From the NCBI GenBank assembly GCA_002337125.1, contig DDFJ01000004.1, forward strand, positions 1,539,889 to 1,603,888: a stretch of DNA of 64,000 bases, written 5' to 3'. This document shows, piece after piece, positions 29,501 through 38,102 of this stretch (position 1 is the first letter of the stretch; the number at the start of each line of letters is the position of its first letter). The notes below the pieces were generated by a model. That model searched no databases, was not told the origin of the DNA, and was given only the letters and a program-made list of their open reading frames with translations. The translations under genes were made by a program, and so were the position numbers. The stretch is from Chitinophagaceae bacterium UBA1931 (GTDB lineage Bacteria > Bacteroidota > Bacteroidia > Chitinophagales > Chitinophagaceae).

Positions 29501-29666
29501 TTGTTGTTGCGTTCTTTGTTCCTTTTTCCGTTACTGTTGTTTTAGGAATTGCAGCACCGGCACTGTCAGTAATGTAACCCGATACTGTAATACCAGCATT
29601 ATCCTGCGCATAAATGAATGATGCTGAGAGCATACTCACTACGAATAACAACAGGAATTTTTGCAT
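26535..29666 (-). CDS. SusC/RagA-family TonB-linked outer-membrane transporter
   Basis: The product is 1043 aa from the ATG at 29666, which opens the signal peptide MQKFLLLFVVSMLSASFIYA; an ATG at 29729 adds 21 residues before it. It has a CarboxypepD_reg-like domain at about 27-100, EEVVVIGYGTKKKESLTGAI, a plug with YVIDGIQQDAGQFNNLAPND and SVTILKDASAAIYGVRAANG, then the large barrel including an RDINGDGKIDGYDVRPIG calcium-binding-like loop and a terminal VNVGVNLTL strand. It heads the longest minus-strand run in the window and is divergent from the split sensor system at 29955-33874, which is its likely regulator. Confidence 0.97.
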   Translation of the reverse strand: MQKFLLLFVVSMLSASFIYAQDNAGITVSGYITDSAGAAIPKTTVTEKGTKNATTTDLTGHFSLKVASEKSVLVITSVGFATKEIMVGSKRDLSLSLEPQKVNMEEVVVIGYGTKKKESLTGAISTITAKDMDRVHGGSTVSTTLAGKLPGVTFKMPDGRPGSSANIQIRNMGDPLYVIDGIQQDAGQFNNLAPNDIESVTILKDASAAIYGVRAANGVVVVTTKQGRKNSGNTININAYSGVQNWSRFTDVLTNSYDYERLRAEAEVNRYGSTAITQAELDKWKQGTLPGYDKSFDWKSFIIKKNAPINSVNINFTGGTDKINYYVSGTNLFQNSVLGREYKFNRTNIQSNITAQVASGLKIGLAMNGRIETRDNPGVPGTDDYWLARFAILRNTPLERPYANDNTKYLNDIKHNETNWAYLNYQNAGKYHNDWRVLQTNATLEYQVPYVKGLSVKGLYSYYIADYVLNNHEYTYDTYTYNPVDSTYKRTGGSINPWREREQIKQINTTSQLQANYNNSFGNHTIAATFVAERLTNQRLRNWIHSVPTTNALALIYFATADQYQDSDDKQARIGYIGRVNYSYSNKYFVELSARRDASYLFAPENRVGYFPSASAGWRISEEEFFKKMLGNTKLLSDLKLRASYGELGDDGSALGLGAYSYIAGYNYNSSITILGGVPVIGSSDRGAPTTNISWLKSKITDIGADFSMLNGRLTASFDYFYRKRTGLRGVKTDVLIPSELGYSLPNENLNSDAQFGEEGALSYADHIREVQYVVGANLSYTRSMNLDSYKPKFLNSWDQYRNSGENRYKRIDWGYIIDGQFQTQEEINNYKVNIDGQGNKTLLPGDLIYRDINGDGKIDGYDVRPIGYGGGAQPNINFGLNFAVAWKGIEFHADFSGASGYTWFQNWETRWAFQNDGNLNTMFEDRWHRADIYDLNSTWIPGRYPALRYNQSGHSNYNRSSTYWAHNVTYLRARTIELAYSLPQNILVKTRAIKKARFYVNAYNLFSIDNVHKFNIDPEVNDDNGLQFPQSKVVNVGVNLTL

Positions 29667-29954
29667 TTGCCGGAAAAAAATTGCAGAGTTTGCGCTTCGG
29701 GATGGAAGTCGCATTGATAAAAAACTCATAAGGCAAGTTTGTTTCGTTAATAATGGTTATAAATATTTTTGATGATCAACAAAAAGTATATCTGTTTGAT
29801 CGGGTGTAAAATACCGTCATAATTTTTTTTCTTTCTGTTCACTCCGTATCAGAATTTTTTCAAATTGTTTCATTTACTTTTATTGCCCTTGAAACATTAT
29901 TAATAAGCAATAATTTGTTCTGTCTTGCGGGTCAACGATAAAAAAAACTGTCAT
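29667..29954. promoter_or_regulatory. Divergent control region between SusC and the sensor kinase
   Basis: 288 bases between two opposite start codons, AT-rich with no ORF of its own. On the plus strand TATTTTTG (29764-29771) matches the Bacteroidota -7 box TAnnTTTG with a TTTG at 29738-29741 as a possible -33 box; the spacing of 22 is slightly long and the leader would be about 180 bases. It must contain the operator for the AraC-type regulator at 33098-33874, but I cannot point to it. Confidence 0.5.
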
Positions 29955-32900
29955 ATGCTGAAGGTGTTCATCATCCTTTTCCTTACATTTTTCATTGGAG
30001 AAATCACTTCAGCGCAATCCTATTCATTTAAGCATTACCAGGTTGAAAATGGCTTATCACATAATATGGTGTACTGCAGTGCGCAGGACAGTACAGGCTT
30101 TGTTTGGTTTGGAACAAAAGATGGATTAAACCGGTTTGATGGTTACAGGTTTAAACATTACAACACACAGGCACAAGGTCACAGCATGAATCCTTCCATG
30201 ATCAGCTGCATCGTAGTTGACAGCAAAAACAAAATCTGGATCGGTTCGCAATCAGGAATTTACTTCTTCAATAATCAAACGGAAACATTGGTTCCGTTAA
30301 TTGATACATTGCCTTTTATCAAAGCAATGGCTTTCGATAACAATAATAATCTTTGGTTTATTTCTGTTTCATCGGTTTACAAATATCAACTCACAACAAA
30401 AAAGTTAACCAGCTTTCCTGCTTCATCTTATTTTCCGGCCACTTCGTTATGCTTTTGCGCAAAAGGAAATTTATGGGTTTCAACAACCGATGGTTTTCTG
30501 CACCGCTACAATCCGGCATCAAATAATTTTACTGCATTTAATCTTTTTGCACACTCGTCACCAACAACATCCAACTGGATTCAGAAAATTTACTGCAATG
30601 GGAAAAACGGAATCTTTGTTGGCACAACCAGCCAGGGCCTGAAAGAATTTGATGTTAATACGCTTACGTATAAAGATGTGTTGATGTTTAATCCCGACAA
30701 AACTGCCATCTTCATTCGTGATATTGTGAAATACGCAAACGACGAATACTGGATTGCAACAGAATCGGGCATTTTCATTTACAACACGGCAACAAAAAGC
30801 TTCAATAACCTGAAAAAGAAATTTGAAGATCCGTATTCTCTTTCAGACAATGCAGTTTATACATTGTGCAGGGATAAAGAAGGTGGCGTGTGGGCAGGCA
30901 CCTATTTTGGCGGTGTTAATTATTACTCACGGCAAAGCACCATTTTCCAAAAGTATTATCCCAACAACTCAGAAAGTTCCATCAGCGGAAATGTTGTTCG
31001 TGAAATATGTGAAGATCATGCAGGCAATTTATGGATTGGTACAGAAGATGCGGGTTTGAATAAATTAAACCTGGCAACAGGAAAAGTAACTCAGTTTAAA
31101 CCTACTGGTGATCCAAAAAGTATTGCGTATAGTAATATTCATGGCTTACTGCTGATTGGAAATGAACTGTGGATTGGCACATTTGATCATGGTCTTGATA
31201 TCATGGATACAAGAACAGGAAATATTGTACGCCGGTACAATGCAGGTCAAGGAAATAAAAAACTGAAGAGCAATTTTATTGTGTGCATGATGCAAACAAA
31301 AAACGGTGATATTTATATCGGATCTTCTAACTCGCTTTTTAAATACGATAAAAAAAATGACGGGTTTGATCTTGTAACAGAAACACCGCCTTACATTTTT
31401 GTTTCATGCATGCTGGAAGATCACGAAGGAATGATATGGGTTGGAACCAACAACAATGGTTTTTACTATTTCAATCCGGTGAATGGGAAGAAAGGACATA
31501 TAAAAAGCGACCCTAATAACCCAAACAGTCTTACCAACAATATTATTAACAGTATCCTGGAAGATGAAAACTATAACCTGTGGATAGCAACAGATGGTGG
31601 CGGCCTCTGCAAACTGAATAAAGAAAAAACAAATTACACTTACTACAATACAAGCAACGGCTTGCCCAGCAACTTTACATTTAAAATTCTGACGGATAAC
31701 GAAAAGAATTTATGGATCACCACTACGAAAGGTTTGGTGAAATTAAACACGGTTACAAACAGCATTACGTCTTTTACAAAAGACAATGGATTATTAAGTG
31801 ATCAGTTTAATTACAACTCTGGTTATAAAGACGCAAAAGGAAACATGTATTTCGGCTGTGTAAAGGGAATGATAAGGTTTAATCCAAATGAAATTGCCGC
31901 ACCTGCTTTTACTTTTCCAATTGTAATTACAGGGTTCCAGGTACAGAATGAAGAAGCTGAAATCAATACAACAAATTCATTTCTGAGTAAATCAATCCTG
32001 TTAACAGATGAAATTATTCTGCCGCACAACAAATCATCTTTCAGCATTGATTTTGCATCGCTCAGTTATACATCGCCCGAAATGACAGAATACAGCTACT
32101 TCATGAAGGGGCTTGATAAGGAATGGACAACAGTAAAACCAAACCGTAAAATATATTTTACAGGTCTTGCTCCGGGTAAATATATTTTTAAACTCAAAGC
32201 AGCTGTTAATGGCAAATGGAGCGAACAGGTAAAAGAACTCACAATAAAAATTATGCCGCCGTTCTGGGCTACCAGCTGGGCATACATTCTTTATTCACTT
32301 GCGGTAATCATACTTGCATATTATTTATTCCGTACGTATCACTTTTATATTGAAAGCAAAAAGAAAAAAGAAATCTACGAAGCCAAGATTGATTTCTTTA
32401 CCAACATTGCACATGAAATTAAAACGCCGCTTACGTTAATTAAAGGCCCGGTTGAAAACATCATGGAGCAGATTGAATACCTGCCTGAGTTGAAAGATGA
32501 TCTTGTAATGATGGAAAAAAACACCAACCGCCTGGTGGCATTAATTACACAAATGCTCGACTTCCGTAAAACAGAAACAAACTCGTTTAGTCTCGATCTT
32601 GCAAAGATGAACATCAGCGAACTGCTGCGTGAAACCTGTGCAAGCTTCAACAATATGGCTAAAAAGAAGAAGCTGCAATACAATATCAATATCCCTGCAG
32701 GCAACGAAATAATTTTTGCTGATGAAGAAGCGATGACAAAAATTCTCAGCAACCTGTTGAACAATGCAGTGAAATATGCTTCAACAATTGTGAACGTACG
32801 TTTGATTGCTGATGAAAATAACAAAGATGAACTGCTGATAGAAATTGAAAATGACGGAATGAAAATTCCTGAAGAAATGAATGAAAAAGTATTTGAACCA

Positions 32901-33065
32901 TTCTTCCGGCTCAAAGATGGAGGTAAATCACAAGGAACCGGCATTGGTCTTGCACTTGCAAAATCTTTAACTGAATTACATAAAGGAAAATTGTACATCA
33001 GAAATTCTTCCGACGGGTTGAATACATTTATTTTGCAGCTGAAATACACTCCATCAGAAACGTAA
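29955..33065 (+). CDS. Propeller-type sensor histidine kinase without receiver (kinase half of a split HTCS)
   Basis: The product is 1036 aa from the ATG at 29955, which opens a signal peptide ending ITSAQ; the TTG at 29925 only lengthens it. The periplasmic part carries Reg_prop repeats throughout (for example GFVWFGTKDGLNRFDGYRF and GNLWIGTEDAGLNKL) and a Y_Y_Y domain (YSYFMKGLDKEWTTVKPN). One membrane helix lies near 775-795. HisKA has AHEIKTP with the phospho-accepting His820. HATPase_c has NLLNNAVKY and GTGIGLALAKSL, but its G1 box reads ENDGMKIP instead of the usual DNGxGI. The chain ends there: no receiver and no HTH. Those domains are in the next gene, 32 bases away. It is expected to sense a sugar from the locus starting at 29666. 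Confidence 0.95.
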   Translation: MLKVFIILFLTFFIGEITSAQSYSFKHYQVENGLSHNMVYCSAQDSTGFVWFGTKDGLNRFDGYRFKHYNTQAQGHSMNPSMISCIVVDSKNKIWIGSQSGIYFFNNQTETLVPLIDTLPFIKAMAFDNNNNLWFISVSSVYKYQLTTKKLTSFPASSYFPATSLCFCAKGNLWVSTTDGFLHRYNPASNNFTAFNLFAHSSPTTSNWIQKIYCNGKNGIFVGTTSQGLKEFDVNTLTYKDVLMFNPDKTAIFIRDIVKYANDEYWIATESGIFIYNTATKSFNNLKKKFEDPYSLSDNAVYTLCRDKEGGVWAGTYFGGVNYYSRQSTIFQKYYPNNSESSISGNVVREICEDHAGNLWIGTEDAGLNKLNLATGKVTQFKPTGDPKSIAYSNIHGLLLIGNELWIGTFDHGLDIMDTRTGNIVRRYNAGQGNKKLKSNFIVCMMQTKNGDIYIGSSNSLFKYDKKNDGFDLVTETPPYIFVSCMLEDHEGMIWVGTNNNGFYYFNPVNGKKGHIKSDPNNPNSLTNNIINSILEDENYNLWIATDGGGLCKLNKEKTNYTYYNTSNGLPSNFTFKILTDNEKNLWITTTKGLVKLNTVTNSITSFTKDNGLLSDQFNYNSGYKDAKGNMYFGCVKGMIRFNPNEIAAPAFTFPIVITGFQVQNEEAEINTTNSFLSKSILLTDEIILPHNKSSFSIDFASLSYTSPEMTEYSYFMKGLDKEWTTVKPNRKIYFTGLAPGKYIFKLKAAVNGKWSEQVKELTIKIMPPFWATSWAYILYSLAVIILAYYLFRTYHFYIESKKKKEIYEAKIDFFTNIAHEIKTPLTLIKGPVENIMEQIEYLPELKDDLVMMEKNTNRLVALITQMLDFRKTETNSFSLDLAKMNISELLRETCASFNNMAKKKKLQYNINIPAGNEIIFADEEAMTKILSNLLNNAVKYASTIVNVRLIADENNKDELLIEIENDGMKIPEEMNEKVFEPFFRLKDGGKSQGTGIGLALAKSLTELHKGKLYIRNSSDGLNTFILQLKYTPSET

Positions 33066-33097
33066 CCCTGAAAATTTAAACTGAAAATAAAACGAAC

Positions 33098-33874
33098 ATG
33101 CTTCCATCGATTTTGATTGTAGATGATAATGAGGAGATTCTTAGTTTGCTGGAAAGATCGCTGAACAGCAAGTACACAATTTTTAAAGCCGAAGACGGAC
33201 AACAGGCATTGAACCTGCTTAAAACAGAAGCAATTCAGTTAGTAGTGAGCGATGTAATGATGCCTGTAATGGATGGCTTTGAATTGTGCAGGAAAATAAA
33301 ATCAAACTTTGAATACTCACATATTCCGGTAATTCTGCTTACAGCAAAAAACACTATCCAGTCAAAAGTGGAAGGATTGGAACTGGGCGCTGATGCATAC
33401 ATTGAAAAACCATTTTCAAAAGAGCACCTGCATGCACAGATTGCAAGCCTTATTGCCAACCGGAATATGATTCGTGATTTTTTTGCCAGCTCTCCATTGG
33501 TGCATATCAAAAACAATGATCATTCAAAAGCTGATGAAAAATTCCTGGAGTTACTTAATGATGCTATTCTTGCAAATATTGATGATGCAGATCTTGATGT
33601 AAATAAGCTGGCAAAGATTATGAACATGAGCCGCATTACATTGTACAGGAAAATAAAAGCCGCTTCAGTTTTAACACCCATTGAATTAATCAACATCACC
33701 CGTTTGAAAAAAGCAGCGGAATTACTTGCAGAAGGTCAGTACAAAATTTATGAAATCTCTTACATGGTAGGCTTCAGTTCACAAAGCAACTTTTCAAGAA
33801 ACTTTCAGAAGCATTTCAACTTAACACCCAGGGATTACGCCACATCAAAAATTTCAGAAAAGAATAAGGAGTAG
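33098..33874 (+). CDS. Response regulator with AraC-type DNA-binding domain (output half of a split HTCS)
   Basis: The product is 258 aa. Residues 1-120 form a receiver: acidic pocket DD at 9-10, phospho-acceptor Asp52 (VVSDVMMPVMDG), Thr82 and Lys104 (EKPFS). Residues about 150-255 are an AraC/XylS helix-turn-helix pair (MSRITLYRKIKAASVLTPIE, then YEISYMVGFSSQSNFSRNFQ). This domain order is exactly that of the C-terminus of a fused HTCS, here as a separate soluble protein. It follows the kinase by 32 bases and should accept its phosphate, then activate the divergent SusC operon. Its stop codon abuts the stop codon of the convergent lectin gene with no base between. Confidence 0.95.
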   Translation: MLPSILIVDDNEEILSLLERSLNSKYTIFKAEDGQQALNLLKTEAIQLVVSDVMMPVMDGFELCRKIKSNFEYSHIPVILLTAKNTIQSKVEGLELGADAYIEKPFSKEHLHAQIASLIANRNMIRDFFASSPLVHIKNNDHSKADEKFLELLNDAILANIDDADLDVNKLAKIMNMSRITLYRKIKAASVLTPIELINITRLKKAAELLAEGQYKIYEISYMVGFSSQSNFSRNFQKHFNLTPRDYATSKISEKNKE

Positions 33875-34393
33875 TTACATCGTAGGGGTTTGTTCGTAAA
33901 TCGTCCACAACTGCAGTTTAGATCCGTTCTTTTCCTGCAGTTCAATTCCTGAATTAACGCTGCCCTTTTTATCTACTGCAGTAACATACAAATCAGTTCC
34001 CTTTAACCTGATGAGATAAACATCATTTCCTGCATTGATAAATTCATACAACTGAATAGCAGATGCTGAGTTAAGCGGCTGCTGTTCCAGTCTTGTGCCT
34101 TTAGCAACAGCTCCGCCTTTTGGTTGAAATGTTTTTCCTGTAAACAGATTCTTCAACTGGTAAGTTTGTCCTTCCACATTTCTGAATTCCCATGTCATGC
34201 ATTTCCAGTTAACAGGATTATATAAAACAAGCGGTGTACCATTTGAACCATTTGCATCTTTTATCCGCAGCAACATTCCGGTTTCAGCATTCTTAATAGC
34301 ATACGTTCCTTTAATCACCTGTGCATGTATAAACACAGTACACACAATGAATACTGAAAGTAACAAACTGCGTGAAATGATTGTTCGTATCAT
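33875..34393 (-). CDS. Secreted ricin-type beta-trefoil lectin-like protein
   Basis: The product is 172 aa from the ATG at 34393; the frame also has a TTG at 34402. A signal peptide ends FIHAQ. The mature part is one beta-trefoil of about 140 residues with the repeated hydrophobic pattern GTYAIKNAETGMLLRIKDAN, TYQLKNLFTGKTFQP and VYLIRLKGTDLYVT, ending in KLQLWTIYEQ (the QxW position is LQLW). Ricin-like trefoils bind terminal galactose, arabinose or xylose residues. With no catalytic domain it is probably a secreted binding protein. It lies 29 bases after GH43, in the same direction. The match to the family is by repeat pattern, so moderate. Confidence 0.72.
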   Translation of the reverse strand: MIRTIISRSLLLSVFIVCTVFIHAQVIKGTYAIKNAETGMLLRIKDANGSNGTPLVLYNPVNWKCMTWEFRNVEGQTYQLKNLFTGKTFQPKGGAVAKGTRLEQQPLNSASAIQLYEFINAGNDVYLIRLKGTDLYVTAVDKKGSVNSGIELQEKNGSKLQLWTIYEQTPTM

Positions 34394-34422
34394 GTCTAAC
34401 AATTACAGGTGAATAATGATAT

Positions 34423-35427
34423 TTAATTTACGGCTTTCTTCAGGTAAGAAAACGTTGAAACCTCTGCAACAACTTTATCAATACCCGCTTTTTTATCTTT
34501 TACAAAACGAAGTTTTATAACAGCTGTTTTTCTAGGACCAACACGCTGATCTGAAAAATGTGTATGAAAAACATACAACAGGTTGTTCTCTGCGTCACGA
34601 AAAAAATCACCATGACCTGTTCCGTTTATTCCAAGCAATTTACGGCTGATAACCGGGCTGCCGCTATATTTGTTCCATGGACCATAAGGCGAATTGCTTG
34701 TTGCATACCCAACAGCATAATCAGGATTACGATAGTCATTCGCTGTATAAAAAAGATAATACACTCCTTTTTGTTTAATAACAGAAGGACCTTCGGTTAC
34801 AGACCACGAACTGTTTGCTGTATTTTCCCAGGGTTCAGTTGCAGTTATACATTCTTTTAAAGTAGATGGTTTAATGGCAGAGAAATCATCTTCCATTTCA
34901 GCAACAAAAATCCGGTTACCGTTTGTTAACCGCACATGATACAAATACTTTTTACCATCTTCATCAATAAACACAAACGGATCAATTTGTTTTACAGGAG
35001 CACTTAACGGAGCAATTAGCTGTTGCACAAACGGACCGGCTGGATGAACAGATTTTGCAATGGCGATTTGCTCATCAGCCGCATAGGCCATATAAAATGT
35101 ATCTTTAAAACGAAACACCTGCGGCGCCCAGAACCTTGACTGGCCAAAAGCATTTCCCTTCATTAATGCATAACCACGTTGTGCAGTTGATTTTTTCCAG
35201 CTCAGTAAATCAGCTGAAGTATATGCGACAAAACCATTGTTGGCATTTTCTTCTGTTGTGCCATATAAATAATAGGTTCCGTTATAAGAATAAATACAAG
35301 GGTCAGCAAAATAAACGGATGTATCGTTTTTGTTCACTGTTTGCGCCGGCAAACGGTTACTGCAAACAAAAAGGCAAACAGTAACAACAATGACAGCAAC
35401 AATATCTATTCGCCTGGAAAAATGCAT
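34423..35427 (-). CDS. GH43 glycosidase
   Basis: The product is 334 aa from the ATG at 35427 (a TTG lies 6 bases upstream). An N-terminal hydrophobic segment ends near RLPAQ and acts as a signal peptide. The five-bladed propeller has the GH43 triad Asp42 (YFADPC), Asp149 (KQIDPF) and Glu212 (VTEGPS). FWAPQVF and SPYGPW are further family marks. The substrate is probably an alpha-L-arabinofuranoside or beta-xyloside; members with a DEQIAIAKSV-type second blade are also known as galactan-active GH43, so activity is open. It is followed by the lectin gene after 29 bases. Confidence 0.91.
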   Translation of the reverse strand: MHFSRRIDIVAVIVVTVCLFVCSNRLPAQTVNKNDTSVYFADPCIYSYNGTYYLYGTTEENANNGFVAYTSADLLSWKKSTAQRGYALMKGNAFGQSRFWAPQVFRFKDTFYMAYAADEQIAIAKSVHPAGPFVQQLIAPLSAPVKQIDPFVFIDEDGKKYLYHVRLTNGNRIFVAEMEDDFSAIKPSTLKECITATEPWENTANSSWSVTEGPSVIKQKGVYYLFYTANDYRNPDYAVGYATSNSPYGPWNKYSGSPVISRKLLGINGTGHGDFFRDAENNLLYVFHTHFSDQRVGPRKTAVIKLRFVKDKKAGIDKVVAEVSTFSYLKKAVN

Positions 35428-35542
35428 ATTCAACTTTTAATTATTACGCAACTGAATTAAGATGATCCAAACTACTTCAATATTAACTGCCTGCCTATTC
35501 CTGCTGTTTCTTTTCTTATGCAAAACTGTTCAGCAAAAAAAA

Positions 35543-35559
35543 CCGGCACTAAGTGCCGG
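35543..35559 (-). terminator. Strong rho-independent terminator after the first GH92 gene
   Basis: CCGGCAC (35543-35549) pairs with GTGCCGG (35553-35559) over TAA, and on the minus strand a run of eight T residues follows. It lies about 50 bases beyond the GH92 stop at 35608 and separates it from the GH43-lectin pair. Confidence 0.85.
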
Positions 35560-35607
35560 CCTTGATTATAACCCAAACTGAATGACAGGTTAATGTGCTC
35601 TCCCGCT

Positions 35608-37908
35608 TCACTTTGCTTCAGCTGCGCTGGTTGAAAATGAATAAGGAAAAGCTGTTACTGAAGTTCCCCTTGATTTATTTGGCGTTGCTCCCATTTTAAA
35701 CTGGAGCAAACCTCCCTGTTGTAAATCAAAATGATTCAGCCAGTTTTTATCCCATGGTTTTCCATTAATCGTTAATGTTTGTACATACTTGTTATCGCTG
35801 CTGTTGCCCTGTGCAGAAATGATCAGTTTTTTACCATTATCAAACTGCACAGTTACCTGCTTAAACAATGGTGTGCCTAAAACATACTGATCTGTTGCAG
35901 GACAAACAGGATAAAATCCAAGCGCTGAGAAAACATACCATGCGGATGTTTGCCCGTTATCTTCATCACCACAATAACCATCGGGTGTTGCTTTGTACAA
36001 CTGTTCCATTGCACGGCGAACCCAGTATTGTGTTTTCCATGGCTCTCCGCCATAGTTATACAGGTAGATCATGTGTTGTATAGGCTGGTTGCCATGTGCA
36101 TATTGCCCCATGTTCATAATCTGCATTTCACGTATTTCATGAATCACACCGCCATAATAACTTTCATCAAATACAGGAGGCATGATGAAAACAGAATCAA
36201 GCATACTTACAAACATTTTATTTCCGCCCATGAGTTGTTTTAATCCTTCAATATCATGAAACACACTCCAGCTGTAATGCCAGCTGTTACCTTCAGTAAA
36301 TGCATCACCCCATTTAAACGGATTGAATGGTGACTGGAAGTTTCCATCTTTATTTTTACCACGCATCAGTTTGCTTTGTGCATCAAAAAGATTGCGGTAG
36401 TTCTGGCTACGCTTTGCATATAATTCAATTTCTTCCTTAGGACGGTTCAATGCTTTGGCAAGTCTGTAAATCGTGAAATCATCATACGCATATTCCAGTG
36501 TACGTGCTGCACTTTCATTAATACCTACATCATAAGGCACATAACCAAGTTCATTATAATACTGCACACCTTTACGTGCAACTGCTGTTAACGGACCTTC
36601 ACTGTTTGCATCTTTTACCAATGCTTCATACAATGTATTGATATCATAACCTCTCAGTCCTTTCATGTAAGCATCAACCACAACAGATGCAGAGTTGTTG
36701 CCCACCATTACATTGCGGTAACCGGGGCTGCTCCACTCAGGTAAGAAACCTCCTTCCTTATAATCATTGATTAATCCCTGCTGCATTTCTTTGTTGATGG
36801 AAGGATATAAAAAGTTCAGGAACGGGTACAATGCCCTGAACGTATCCCAGAAACCTGTGCCTGCAAACATATATCCCGGCAACACTTCACCATTGTACGG
36901 ACTGTAATGCACTACCTGTCCTTTACTGTCAATTTCATAATGACGTTGAGGGAACTGTAATGTTCTGTACAAACAGGAATAAAATGTTCTTACCTGGTCA
37001 ATGGTTCCACCTTCAACAAGAATTTTATTCAGCTGTTTGTTCCATGCTGCTTTTGCTTTTTGCTTGGTTACATCAAACCCGTCATTTCCCAATTCACTCT
37101 TCAGGTTTTGTTCAGCCTGTTCATAACTGATGAAAGAAGAAGCAACTTTCAGCTGCACTTTTTCACCCCGGTTGGTTTTAAAACCAATCACAGCACCGGC
37201 ATGTGCTGATTTAATTTCTTTCAAACTTCTCAGCAATACCGTATCGCTCCAGCTGCAGCTGAACGAAAAAGGTTTGTCGGAATAAATAACAAAATAGTTT
37301 TTGAAATTCTTTGGAACACCACCGCTGTTTCGTGTGGTATACCCAATGATTTTATTCTGCTCAGGAATCACTTTTACATACGAGTCTTTATCAAACGCAT
37401 CAATTACAATAAATGCACTGTCGGTTGCGGGAAATGTAAACCTGAACTGTGCTGCACGTTCTGTTGGAGTAATTTCTGTTGTTACATCATGATCGGCAAG
37501 ATAAACACTGTAGTAATAAGGCTTTGCTGTTTCAGCTTTGTGCGAAAACCAGCTGGCACGTTCTTCTTCCCTGAAACGTAATTTATTTGTAACAGGCATA
37601 ATGGAAAATTGCCCGTAATCATTCATCCATGGTGATGGTTGATGTGTTTGTTTGAATCCCCTGATTTTATCTGCAGCATAAGTATAGGCCCAGCCATTAC
37701 CCATGTTGCCTGTTTGAGGAGTCCAGTAGTTCATTCCCCACGGCACTGCAATGGAAGGATAGGTATTTCCATTCGACATGCTGGGTTTTGAATCGGTACC
37801 CATTAATGGATTAATCCATTCAACAGGGTCCGTTACTTTCGACACTTCCTGTGCGCTGAGTTGTAAACCGGCAAACAATGTTGCTGCTATCAATAGTTTT
37901 TTCTTCAT
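35608..37908 (-). CDS. GH92 alpha-mannosidase, exported
   Basis: The product is 766 aa with a signal peptide ending GLQLSAQ. The N-terminal beta-sandwich begins with WINPLMGTDSKPSMSNGNTY, the GH92 hallmark. The (alpha/alpha)6 barrel holds GFWDTFRALYPFLN, EGNSWHYSWSVFHD and HGNQPIQHMIYLYNYGGEPW. The C-terminal catalytic acidic motif is GYCGDEDNGQTSAWYVFSAL, which binds calcium and supplies the general base. GH92 enzymes are calcium-dependent exo-alpha-mannosidases on yeast mannan or N-glycans; linkage specificity cannot be read. It is a close parallel of the GH92 at 38103, 194 bases upstream. Confidence 0.95.
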   Translation of the reverse strand: MKKKLLIAATLFAGLQLSAQEVSKVTDPVEWINPLMGTDSKPSMSNGNTYPSIAVPWGMNYWTPQTGNMGNGWAYTYAADKIRGFKQTHQPSPWMNDYGQFSIMPVTNKLRFREEERASWFSHKAETAKPYYYSVYLADHDVTTEITPTERAAQFRFTFPATDSAFIVIDAFDKDSYVKVIPEQNKIIGYTTRNSGGVPKNFKNYFVIYSDKPFSFSCSWSDTVLLRSLKEIKSAHAGAVIGFKTNRGEKVQLKVASSFISYEQAEQNLKSELGNDGFDVTKQKAKAAWNKQLNKILVEGGTIDQVRTFYSCLYRTLQFPQRHYEIDSKGQVVHYSPYNGEVLPGYMFAGTGFWDTFRALYPFLNFLYPSINKEMQQGLINDYKEGGFLPEWSSPGYRNVMVGNNSASVVVDAYMKGLRGYDINTLYEALVKDANSEGPLTAVARKGVQYYNELGYVPYDVGINESAARTLEYAYDDFTIYRLAKALNRPKEEIELYAKRSQNYRNLFDAQSKLMRGKNKDGNFQSPFNPFKWGDAFTEGNSWHYSWSVFHDIEGLKQLMGGNKMFVSMLDSVFIMPPVFDESYYGGVIHEIREMQIMNMGQYAHGNQPIQHMIYLYNYGGEPWKTQYWVRRAMEQLYKATPDGYCGDEDNGQTSAWYVFSALGFYPVCPATDQYVLGTPLFKQVTVQFDNGKKLIISAQGNSSDNKYVQTLTINGKPWDKNWLNHFDLQQGGLLQFKMGATPNKSRGTSVTAFPYSFSTSAAEAK

Positions 37909-38023
37909 AAAATATCCATCCGTTTATTGAATGATGACCCGACAATATACAACATCTGCAACAGGATGATTCTGCTTTTTACATAACCGATACAAATCAG
38001 TTGTTGAATGTTCAGCCCCTGTA

Positions 38024-38047
38024 AAAGCATTGCTAAGAAAATGCTTT
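38024..38047 (-). terminator. Terminator-like hairpin after the second GH92 gene
   Basis: AAAGCATT (38024-38031) pairs perfectly with AATGCTTT (38040-38047) over an 8-base loop; the T tail on the minus strand is short. It lies between the stop at 38103 and the next GH92 start at 37908. Confidence 0.45.
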
Positions 38048-38102
38048 ATCAATGATTCAACTATTCAATGCTGATCAAAATCGGCACAATTTGTTACAAC
38101 CA

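Noticed and set aside
32375..33202. 275-codon minus-strand ORF antisense to the kinase and regulator genes
   Set aside because: It lies over the conserved HATPase and receiver coding sequence and has no recognisable domain or signal.
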